Below are positions 26,462 through 33,751 of a stretch of DNA of 64,000 nt, piece by piece. How positions within the stretch are numbered: the stretch's first letter is position 1; each line of letters starts with the position of its first letter. This stretch comes from a virus. The notes under the pieces are model-generated. The model was given only the letters and a program-made list of their open reading frames with translations, was not told the DNA's origin and did not search any database. The DNA lies in the IMG/VR virus record IMGVR_UViG_3300036790_000500, positions 43,054-107,053 of that record; one strand, given 5' to 3'. A program made the translations under genes and the position numbers.

Positions 26462-28273
26462 ATGCCGCGCAAGTTCATACTGGGACTCGGGGCGCTCGCG
26501 CCGGCGGCCCTATCGGCCAACGTCGGTGGTGTGCAAGCCACGATTCTCACCGGTTCCATCCTCAATGGAATCACGAGCGTCCTCTCGACGAACAACTCCC
26601 AGATAGTCACGCAACTCGGCTCGAGCGCCGGCAATCAAACGCAAAATGCAGTCTCCTCCGAGAGCAGCACGACTGCCTATCACTCGACCCTGTTCGAGGA
26701 CTTCGGTGTGGAGGCGACGCCGACTTACAACTTCTATACGCCTGACGAACAGACCAATGCCCAGGCGAACCCCTCTGCGAGTCTCGCGGACCTTCCGCGT
26801 TACGTCACGGTGACATGGAACCCGACGCCGGTCCAACGCATCCTCACGCCGGCCGTGAAGGGAGTCCGCAGTTACGGGGGCCACGGTCCGGTGCTGCCCG
26901 CCATTCCCATCTCGACCGCGAAGAGGTCCGTGAGCAACGGCTACGTGTCCCCGGGAGCGGTGCAGGCGCTGCTCGTTCCACCCGTTCAGGCACCCACACC
27001 GCCGACTTTCAGTGAGGACCTCTTCCTCGCCGACCCGACCGCAGGTGGCCTCAGCGCGGCCGCGGCGATAGACAGCGGCTCACTCTACCACACGCCGGCG
27101 GTCACTCCACCGTCCCTACGCATCCGGGTCAACTTCGTCGACCCGTCCATCGCCGGTGCCCTCAATTCGAATCGAATCGCCGTTGCGACCGACCAGGTCC
27201 ACCTAACCTCCCTCGGTTCACTCTCGAAACTCATGGGAGGCCTCGAGGTCATCTCTGAGTTCAATCAGGACGTTCCCCTTAGGAACCCGATTCCGAAGTT
27301 TCCGACGCCGACCCAGACCCCGGGGCTGGCCTACGTCGGTTACGTCCTCGAGAGGTATACCCTAGACGTCAGCGGCTCCATGACGCTAACCAAGACCGTG
27401 GACCTCGACGACGCGACCGACGACAACTACGTCGATAGAGAGGTCACCTACGGTGCGAACTACACGTATCGGATTCGCACCGTGGTCCAGTGGACCCACG
27501 CGGCCAACGTGGACTTTCCGGGCTCCTCAAGCCTCGTGTTGCTCCCGGCGTTCGACACCTCGGCCGGCTCCAACGGCCAGCAGTCATCGTTCTACGCGGG
27601 TCAGTGGTCCGACTGGTCACGGGTCCAGGTGCTTGATACCTCAACTCCGTCCTATCCAGACGAGTTTACCGTTCGTCCGGTCTCACCGCTCGGACAGGTT
27701 CACGTCTCTTGGAAGATGCCCGCGGACCCACAGCAGGACCTCTCCTCCCTGTATCTCCTACGGGCAACTCTTGTCCGCGGTCGGCTCTCCGATTGGGTCC
27801 AGGTCGGCCAGTTCGTGCCCGGAAACGGGCTCTACGTCGATTCCCACGTGGCTCCCTTCGAGGAGAGCCACACGAGTTACGTGTACTCGATGTACTCGGT
27901 GAGTTACCACGGTGCCTTCTCGACCCTCTGTGAGAAAGTACAGGTCCGACTGACCGACCGATACAAGTACATCGGGGAGGAGCCGCTCGTCCTGCTCGGA
28001 CCGGCCGGGGACGACCCGTTCGACCCGGCCTCCGGAGCGGCCCCTCCGCCCGTGACTGAACTTGTTGCGGCCTCCCGAGCGGTCTTTTACGTCCGCGGAG
28101 CCAGCAGCACCCTTCCGCTCTTTGGAAGGACGTATACCGTTGAGATTCAATCGCTCTCGACAGGGGAGCGGGCCGAGGTGACCCTCGAGGTCGACACGAC
28201 GGACGTAGACCAAGTCCCCGCCCCGTCGACTCCGACTCCGGTCGTGGCCGTCGGGCGTTCGCCCTCCACCTAA
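26462..28273 (+). CDS. FN3-like tail/baseplate protein (603 aa)
   Basis: 603 residues. The N-terminal third is Ser/Ala/Pro-rich. Two FN3-like domains follow: YVGYVLERYTLDVSGSMT...VTYGANYTYRIRTVVQW, and PLGQVHVSWKMPADPQQDLSSLYLLRATL...SYVYSMYSVSYHGAFS. The C-terminal 90 residues end in a Thr/Pro-rich tail. It begins just after the TAA of the previous gene. It shares domain type with the 906-residue protein and probably belongs to the same baseplate-borne structure. Confidence 0.5.
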   Translation: MPRKFILGLGALAPAALSANVGGVQATILTGSILNGITSVLSTNNSQIVTQLGSSAGNQTQNAVSSESSTTAYHSTLFEDFGVEATPTYNFYTPDEQTNAQANPSASLADLPRYVTVTWNPTPVQRILTPAVKGVRSYGGHGPVLPAIPISTAKRSVSNGYVSPGAVQALLVPPVQAPTPPTFSEDLFLADPTAGGLSAAAAIDSGSLYHTPAVTPPSLRIRVNFVDPSIAGALNSNRIAVATDQVHLTSLGSLSKLMGGLEVISEFNQDVPLRNPIPKFPTPTQTPGLAYVGYVLERYTLDVSGSMTLTKTVDLDDATDDNYVDREVTYGANYTYRIRTVVQWTHAANVDFPGSSSLVLLPAFDTSAGSNGQQSSFYAGQWSDWSRVQVLDTSTPSYPDEFTVRPVSPLGQVHVSWKMPADPQQDLSSLYLLRATLVRGRLSDWVQVGQFVPGNGLYVDSHVAPFEESHTSYVYSMYSVSYHGAFSTLCEKVQVRLTDRYKYIGEEPLVLLGPAGDDPFDPASGAAPPPVTELVAASRAVFYVRGASSTLPLFGRTYTVEIQSLSTGERAEVTLEVDTTDVDQVPAPSTPTPVVAVGRSPST

Positions 28274-28299
28274 GTACACTGACCAGACAGGGAGACACT

Positions 28300-29013
28300 G
28301 TGGGATACAACGACAACACTACCGACTTCTTCATCGATTCCTGCCTCACGGACCAGGGTCGACAACTGCTGGCACGCAACGACGGCAGTTTCTCAATCTC
28401 GAGGTTTCGCCTCGGTGACGACGAGGTGGACTATCGAAACTGGAACGAGTTGACCGGCTCGGACAACAAGGACCAGAAGATTCTCGATACCCCTGTCTTC
28501 GAGGCCTTCGCCAACGAAACAATCGCTCTGCGAAACCCGCTCGTGACGATTCGAAACGCCTCCCTTCAGTTCCTTCCCAGCATGGTAGCGAACCCGAGCC
28601 AGGCGGCCCTGAAGGACCGAACGGACGCGACCGGCGGCGGCGTGGCCGTCACGGTCTCGCAGCAGACCACGCAGTCCCAGGCGGTCATTCCGGCCGAACT
28701 CGTAGATTTCAGTTACATCGTGCAGGCCGACAACGACCTGATTTACGTGGCCGACGAGAGCCCCGTGGCCATCACGGCCTTCGGTGCGGCGCGGTACATC
28801 GTTCCAGCGGCGTCCGGCCAGTCCACCGCGGCCAACGGCTCCCAGTGCGTCTTCACCCTTCGCGTACAGACCCTGAACTCGAGCATCTTCGACATCCTGG
28901 CGGGCGCCTCGACGCCCCAGCCGCGGACCATCAATACGACGGTCACCGTGACCGGCCAGCAGAGCGGACTCAGCGCACAGATTCCGGTCAGCATCCTTGA
29001 GTTCGTGAGTTAA
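28300..29013 (+). CDS. Baseplate/fibre protein with LTxxGRxLxA N-domain
   Basis: 237 residues from GTG 28300, with AGGGAGA 7 bases upstream. The N-terminus (DFFIDSCLTDQGRQLLARNDGSFSISRFRLGDDEVDYRNW) is the fuller version of the domain in the protein at 21,282. The C-terminal part has alternating strands (CVFTLRVQTLNSSIFDIL, NTTVTVTGQQSGLSAQIPVSI), typical of Ig-like modules. It lies just upstream of a small zinc protein and the pair of FKxF-starting proteins. A virion role is likely; details unknown. Confidence 0.5.
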   Translation: MGYNDNTTDFFIDSCLTDQGRQLLARNDGSFSISRFRLGDDEVDYRNWNELTGSDNKDQKILDTPVFEAFANETIALRNPLVTIRNASLQFLPSMVANPSQAALKDRTDATGGGVAVTVSQQTTQSQAVIPAELVDFSYIVQADNDLIYVADESPVAITAFGAARYIVPAASGQSTAANGSQCVFTLRVQTLNSSIFDILAGASTPQPRTINTTVTVTGQQSGLSAQIPVSILEFVS

Positions 29014-29016
29014 GGC

Positions 29017-29202
29017 ATGAAGGCTCGGACCTGCGAGACTTGTGGAACGGAGTATCCGGAGGGGGCCGGACTACACACCTGTTCCATGGAGTGCGGCATG
29101 GGACACCATGTTATTTACGCGAATCATTATGTTTTGACGAGAGTATTCGGGCTTGACCTCTCGCCAGGCAGTCTCAACGTTGCAGTTGAGGAAGTTGTCT
29201 AA
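29017..29202 (+). CDS. Small zinc-finger protein (61 aa)
   Basis: 61 residues with CETCG and CSMECGMGHH, a treble-clef-like Cys/His cluster. The rest (VIYANHYVLTRVFGLDLSPGSLNVAVEEVV) is a helix and strand tail. The start is ATG 29017, 3 bases after the previous stop. Small zinc proteins are scattered through this phage (also 7,184 and 38,305). Function unknown. Confidence 0.5.
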   Translation: MKARTCETCGTEYPEGAGLHTCSMECGMGHHVIYANHYVLTRVFGLDLSPGSLNVAVEEVV

Positions 29203-29206
29203 GCCT

Positions 29207-29223
29207 AGGAGATTATTACAATT
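29207..29223 (+). promoter_or_regulatory. Shine-Dalgarno and AUU start codon
   Basis: AGGAGA (29207-29212), an 8-base spacer and ATT (29221-29223) precede the frame that encodes the protein at 29,221-30,216. An in-frame TAG at 29206 excludes a more distal start, and no ATG, GTG or TTG appears in frame until 29512. The ribosome-binding site therefore supports AUU initiation. Confidence 0.6.
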
Positions 29224-30216
29224 TCGTTTAAAACCTTCAATCTGCAAGACGACTTCAGTCCGCTGAGCACCGCGGTAAACGAGACGATTATCATCACAGG
29301 GTCAATCATCTCGAACATCCTGGACGTCAAGTACTACCAAAACATCGCCTCGGGCTCAGTCGGCGTAGACCAGGGCGGGTACTTCGAGACCGTCTATGAC
29401 AGTGCCCCGAGTTCGTCCCTCTCGACGGCGCTCCTCGACATAACGTACGGCCAGGCGACCGGCTCGAAATACAACGTTCAGGCGACCGTTACGTCGAGCC
29501 TCGTCGAGAAGGTGAAGATTTATCGCCAGTTCGCGGCGGTCCTCCTCGGCAGTCCGGACGCGACCTTCACGATTAACTCGACCACTCGACAGGAGGCCGT
29601 CTTCATCGCCATGAAGCGGAACCTGGCCAAGGACGAACTCAAGAAGGGAACGGTGGCCCTGACGATTAACTCGTCGGCGCCGTCCCAGTACACCGCCTCC
29701 GATGCCGGAGCGGCGGCGACCTTCAAGCAGTCCCTCGGCGGCGACTACGCGCCCCTCAAGTACAACGGCACGGGCTCGGAGGTGGGGCAGGTCTGGTACA
29801 ACGCTGGCATCATCGTCCTGCATCCCGACTCGACCTGGGGGGCCGTCCCGGTCTGGTCGGGGACCGTGACGCTGATTAACGCCCAGTCGTCGGGCTGCAT
29901 CAACAACGTCGTTGACGGCGTCCGCACGCACCTCGAGAACCTGCAACTCAACAACCAAACGAACCTCCAATCGTCGATTTACTTCTGTCGGGCCTTCAAC
30001 AGCGAGTTCAACTACTCGTCGAACCCGACCTTCGTGGACTCGACCGGCCTCATTCTGGTAACCTCAGGCAGCAACATCCTCACGACCCGCACGTACGTCA
30101 CGACCATCGGCCTGTACGATGAGAACGACAACCTGCTCGCGACCGGCAAGGTAAACAAGCCTGTCTTGAAGTCGCCCGAGACTGAAGCGATTTTCCGACT
30201 TCGTTTGGACTACTAG
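29221..30216 (+). CDS. Baseplate/fibre protein initiated at AUU; shares C-domain with the 627-aa neighbour
   Basis: 331 residues if started at ATT 29221. The N-terminus then reads (M)SFKTFNLQDDF, which parallels MPAFKKFGPGDQL of the next gene, strong evidence that translation begins here rather than at GTG 29512, which would remove the first 97 residues. The C-terminal domain (FNSEFNYSSNPTFVDSTG, TYVTTIGLYDENDNLLATGKVNKPV, FRLRLDY) is paralogous to that of the following protein and resembles a module recurring in structural proteins of T4-like phages. It is probably a baseplate or fibre component. Confidence 0.6.
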   Translation: MSFKTFNLQDDFSPLSTAVNETIIITGSIISNILDVKYYQNIASGSVGVDQGGYFETVYDSAPSSSLSTALLDITYGQATGSKYNVQATVTSSLVEKVKIYRQFAAVLLGSPDATFTINSTTRQEAVFIAMKRNLAKDELKKGTVALTINSSAPSQYTASDAGAAATFKQSLGGDYAPLKYNGTGSEVGQVWYNAGIIVLHPDSTWGAVPVWSGTVTLINAQSSGCINNVVDGVRTHLENLQLNNQTNLQSSIYFCRAFNSEFNYSSNPTFVDSTGLILVTSGSNILTTRTYVTTIGLYDENDNLLATGKVNKPVLKSPETEAIFRLRLDY

Positions 30217-30232
30217 TCGTACTCACTTCAAA

Positions 30233-30244
30233 GCACTTATCCCG
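30233..30244 (+). promoter_or_regulatory. Candidate late promoter motif (GCACTTATCCCG)
   Basis: Shares the 10-base string ACTTATCCCG with the motif upstream of the terminase operon at 38,552. Both lie in intergenic gaps 25-35 bases before a start codon. The repeated string in non-coding DNA is the best-supported pair of the seven candidate sites. Confidence 0.45.
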
Positions 30245-30267
30245 TTGCTGTCGAGGTCTCTCCCTAA

Positions 30268-32151
30268 GTGCCAGCGTTTAAGAAGTTCGGACCGGGCGAC
30301 CAACTCGATAGCGTGATGGTCCTTGAGCCGAGTTACGCGCTCGCCTCGGGAACGAACGGCTGGCACGGCTCTCCGGACGGCTCCGGCTCCATATCGCTCT
30401 ACGGCGGGACCCGTCGAAGTTCGACCGGTGTGGTAAAGCGAATCGAGTACCAGTCGCTGAATCCCATCGCGGAACAGGTCGGCAACCCGATTCTGCAGAT
30501 GCCCACAACGGCGTCAATCCAGTTCGTTTACATGACGAGCGACGAGATTGACCTGAACTATCAGGTGACCGCGACCCGGTGGGGCGCCGAGCACTGGGGT
30601 ACCGTCGGCCGGCTCTATCAAGACTACTACCAGATTGACCCGGACTACGTGACCGGGTCGTACGACTACTACTGCCTGTACTTCAATCAGTTCTCACAGA
30701 ACATCGTCAACTTCCCGTCGCCGTACGCCGCGGGGCTGCCGCTGACGGGTTCATTCACGGTTGAGGGCTGGGTTAAGCCGTTCATCACGGCCAGTAACTC
30801 CCAGGACTTCACGATTGCCTCGATGAATCGGGTCTTCTGGTTCGGCATCACCGGCTCGACCGGCCAACTCGTGATGTCGTCCTCCTACGGCGCCCTCACC
30901 TCGTCGTATGGCCCGGCCGCGCGCCGGTGGTCCCACGTCGCCTGCAGTTTCAATGCAACGACCGGCACCGGCTCGTTCCTGATTAACCTCAACGATGCCG
31001 GGCAGTTCAAGCAAACGACGTTCTCCGCCAGCCTCGGTGGCTTTCAGCCGGTCTTTAGCCTCGGTGCGAAGGCCTCGGGTTCGACCGAGGTCGCGTCGAC
31101 CTCGGTCGGACAACTGTATCGGGTCTTCCATGGCTTCATGGGGGAACACCGGCTCTGGTATCAGGCCCGTACGGTGGCGCAACTCTCTGCCTCATGGAAC
31201 GTTCAACTGACCGCGTCCAGTCCTGTCCTCACGGGTTCAGTGATAAGGACCGGCTTCACCGAGGGCCCGCTTGCCACGTTCCCGACGGACACGAACTCGA
31301 ACTCACCGCGAAACGGCTCCGGCACCGTTGACTGGGCCTCCCTTGAGCAACTCTCCGCCAACGCGGCCGCCGGTCGCCTTCCCTGGGGCTACCTGGTCTC
31401 ATTCGATGACCGAATTGCCCCGGTCTGGCAGCCGAACGACAACGTCTCGTTCCGTCCCTATAAGAACCTCAACGGTCCACCGGACTCCAGTCCGAACCTG
31501 GTTCAGGCCCTCTCCCTCACGGGTTCAGGGCTCACGGGCCTGGGATGCGCGCCTGTGCAGCGGATGCTGGTCATCGACGTGCCGCAGGCGTTCTATGGCA
31601 GGCAACTTCAACCGAACAGCGTGTCCGTCACCGATTGGACGTACTCCTCGAGTTCCTACGGGCTGGTGCGGACCCTGGTCGACGACGGCCGCGGCAACCT
31701 CTATCTCTCCGGGTCGGCCTGTTCCTCCTCCCTTGCGAGCAAGGAGGACTACGCCGGTGTGCAGTGGAACAAGGTCGGCAACGTGTTCTACGGCGAAGGT
31801 CTCATCGTCATCAAGGACCAGTCGCTTCTGGACTTCGGCCGGCTTGACGGAGTCTCTAACGACCCCAGCAACGTGTTGCAGGTCGGCTTCATGGGACAGA
31901 CCCGGACTCCGGTGAAGACCCTGATGTGTCGGCTCGACCACGGCGAGTTCAACGCCTCGAATAACCCCACGTTCTATACGACCGGCTCGGCCGGGGAGCG
32001 CATCGCCCGGCATCCGAGCGGCTCCGTCTACGTCTCCACCGTTGGCATCTATAACTCAGACCGTGAGTTGGTCGCCGTCGCGCGCCTGGCCGACCCCGTG
32101 CGCAAGCGGACCCGAGACCGGATAAACATTCGGTTGCGCGTCGATTTCTAG
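30268..32151 (+). CDS. LamG-domain baseplate/fibre protein (627 aa)
   Basis: 627 residues from GTG 30268. The N-terminus (PAFKKFGPGDQLDSVMVLEPSYALASG) and C-terminus (GEFNASNNPTFYTTGSAG, VYVSTVGIYNSDRELVAVARLADPV, INIRLRVDF) match the preceding protein. Inserted between them is a LamG-type sandwich at about residues 150-310 (SFTVEGWVKPF, RRWSHVACSFNATTGTGSFLINL, EHRLWYQARTVAQL). The neighbours are therefore paralogues, one with and one without a glycan-binding-type insertion. Last gene of the baseplate cluster. Confidence 0.6.
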   Translation: MPAFKKFGPGDQLDSVMVLEPSYALASGTNGWHGSPDGSGSISLYGGTRRSSTGVVKRIEYQSLNPIAEQVGNPILQMPTTASIQFVYMTSDEIDLNYQVTATRWGAEHWGTVGRLYQDYYQIDPDYVTGSYDYYCLYFNQFSQNIVNFPSPYAAGLPLTGSFTVEGWVKPFITASNSQDFTIASMNRVFWFGITGSTGQLVMSSSYGALTSSYGPAARRWSHVACSFNATTGTGSFLINLNDAGQFKQTTFSASLGGFQPVFSLGAKASGSTEVASTSVGQLYRVFHGFMGEHRLWYQARTVAQLSASWNVQLTASSPVLTGSVIRTGFTEGPLATFPTDTNSNSPRNGSGTVDWASLEQLSANAAAGRLPWGYLVSFDDRIAPVWQPNDNVSFRPYKNLNGPPDSSPNLVQALSLTGSGLTGLGCAPVQRMLVIDVPQAFYGRQLQPNSVSVTDWTYSSSSYGLVRTLVDDGRGNLYLSGSACSSSLASKEDYAGVQWNKVGNVFYGEGLIVIKDQSLLDFGRLDGVSNDPSNVLQVGFMGQTRTPVKTLMCRLDHGEFNASNNPTFYTTGSAGERIARHPSGSVYVSTVGIYNSDRELVAVARLADPVRKRTRDRINIRLRVDF

Positions 32152-32246
32152 GCGTACTCAGGATAGAATTCTAGGCCACGTAAACATCATCCCGTTCATC
32201 AGGATGTCCGTCACCCCGTGCCTACCTTGTGCATGGAGCATATCTC

Positions 32247-32852
32247 ATGCTGATTTGCGGATGGGACATCTCCACGTCAGCCATCGGTGTCTGCGTCTGT
32301 GACCGGGACGGAACGTTCATGGAGCACGACCTCATTCTTCCCAAGGGTGAGACCCACCACGAGAAGCACCGCGACGCGGCCACCAGGGTCCAGCAGTGGT
32401 TGGCGGCCTTCGGCATCAAGGAGTGCGTCCACGTCGTGGAGCAACACCTCGGCGGCTTCTCGGGCGGCTTCTCGTCGGCCCAGACAAAAATGGCCCTGGC
32501 GTCGATGAACGCCGTCATCAGTTACGTCCTCGGCCTCCACTCGAAGGTCATTCACATCCTCCCCGTCACGACAAAGGCCATCATGAGGCTCGTGAAGCAG
32601 GACGGCGAGGACAAGAAGGACGCGGTGGTCCGCATGTTTCGGGCCGCCGTGCCGTCCTTTCCCTATCGGGAGACCAAGGCAGGAAACTGGGTCAAGGGAA
32701 CCGATGACATCGCCGACGCCTGGCTGCTTGCCTCGGCCGGAGGTCGTATAATCCGGGGTGAGGCCTCGCTTCCAAGTGGACGTAAGAAGAAAACTGCAAG
32801 CGATAAGCCGAAGGCTCGGCGAGCCAAGGGTAAACGCGAAGCGGAAGGGTGA
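32247..32852 (+). CDS. RuvC-like Holliday junction resolvase
   Basis: 201 residues of RNase H-like fold. LICGWDISTSAIGVCV holds the first catalytic Asp with the GxD-S-x-x-x-G signature, HVVEQH the Glu, and TDDIADAWLLA the C-terminal Asp pair expected of RuvC-type resolvases. A Lys/Arg-rich tail follows. It would cut branched DNA during recombination-dependent replication or before packaging, a role filled in T4 by the unrelated gp49. ATG 32247 has GGAG 13 bases upstream; an earlier GTG (32229) adds six unconserved residues. The end overlaps the primase gene by 95 bases. Confidence 0.72.
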   Translation: MLICGWDISTSAIGVCVCDRDGTFMEHDLILPKGETHHEKHRDAATRVQQWLAAFGIKECVHVVEQHLGGFSGGFSSAQTKMALASMNAVISYVLGLHSKVIHILPVTTKAIMRLVKQDGEDKKDAVVRMFRAAVPSFPYRETKAGNWVKGTDDIADAWLLASAGGRIIRGEASLPSGRKKKTASDKPKARRAKGKREAEG

Positions 32853-33714
32853 GTACGGCTTCCTGTGTCCGGGTCGGCCGGGCTCCGGTGGCTGCCCGTC
32901 TGCGCGTGAGGACAAGGTCAAACTCTTCGTCAATCCGGAGAGCGACCGCTTCAACTGCTGGGTCTGCGGCTTCCATGGCGGTAGCCTGGCGCCGCTCATG
33001 GTTCGTCGCTCCCCGGAGTTGTATGAGTACCTGGGCGAGCGGCCCGACGACCCCAAGGACCGCTTCCGCGTTCCGGAGGCCAAGGAGCGCTGCCAGTCCC
33101 TCCCGTCCGGTTTCACTCCGATTCGTCTGAGAGGGGCGATTGGCGAGGCCCCATACCTCCATTACCTTCGGCGCCGGGGTGTCACCGACGAGGACGTGGT
33201 GCTCTACCGAATGGGTTATGTGCCCTCCGGTCAGGAGGGCGGTCGGGTGGTGGTGCCGACGTTCGATTGCAACGGTGCGGTCTGCTTCTGGTCAGCGCGG
33301 ACGATACATCCGAGCGTTCGACCGAGTTACCGGCTGCCGCATGCCTCGAAGGACGTGGTGAGCAACGAGCACATGGTCGATTGGTCAAAACCTGTCTATC
33401 TGGTCGAGGGAGTCTTCGATGAGGTCGCGATTGGGCCACAGGCCATCGCGCTCTATGGGAAGTTCATGATGCCGCAGTTGGCTCTGCGACTTGTTGAGAA
33501 GAGGCCGCCGATGGTTAACGTGTGCTTGGACGACGACGCTGACCGCGAGGCCTTCAGCCTCATGCAGCGATTGGTTGGGTACGACGTGCCCTGCGCGATG
33601 GTGCGACTGGACTCCAAGGACCCAGCGACGGCTGGGGGCGCGGCGGTTGAGCGCGCGGCGTCTGAGGCCTCCCGGGTGACGGGCTCAATCGGTCTCGTGG
33701 GGATGCGTCTATGA
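32758..33714 (+). CDS. DNA primase (zinc finger plus Toprim)
   Basis: 318 residues. FLCPGRPGSGGCP and FNCWVCGFHGGS supply the Cys ligands of a CHC2-type zinc finger. LHYLRRRGVTDEDVVLYRMGYVP is a helical linker as in DnaG. VYLVEGVFDEVAIG and VCLDDDADREAF are the Toprim Glu and DxD motifs. It would make primers for lagging-strand synthesis (T4 gp61 role). The protein is compact and has no visible helicase domain. The start GTG 32758 lies inside the resolvase gene; a later GTG at 32776 is also possible. Confidence 0.78.
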   Translation: MRPRFQVDVRRKLQAISRRLGEPRVNAKRKGEYGFLCPGRPGSGGCPSAREDKVKLFVNPESDRFNCWVCGFHGGSLAPLMVRRSPELYEYLGERPDDPKDRFRVPEAKERCQSLPSGFTPIRLRGAIGEAPYLHYLRRRGVTDEDVVLYRMGYVPSGQEGGRVVVPTFDCNGAVCFWSARTIHPSVRPSYRLPHASKDVVSNEHMVDWSKPVYLVEGVFDEVAIGPQAIALYGKFMMPQLALRLVEKRPPMVNVCLDDDADREAFSLMQRLVGYDVPCAMVRLDSKDPATAGGAAVERAASEASRVTGSIGLVGMRL

Positions 33715-33751
33715 CTTCAGACCGACCCGTTGACGCGAAGGGGTACACTGG

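Noticed and set aside
32152-32246. Possible sigma-70 promoter (GATAGAAT) in the gap before the RuvC-like gene
   Set aside because: No -35 element at a workable distance; only a 5-bp hairpin (CATCC/GGATG) is otherwise visible.
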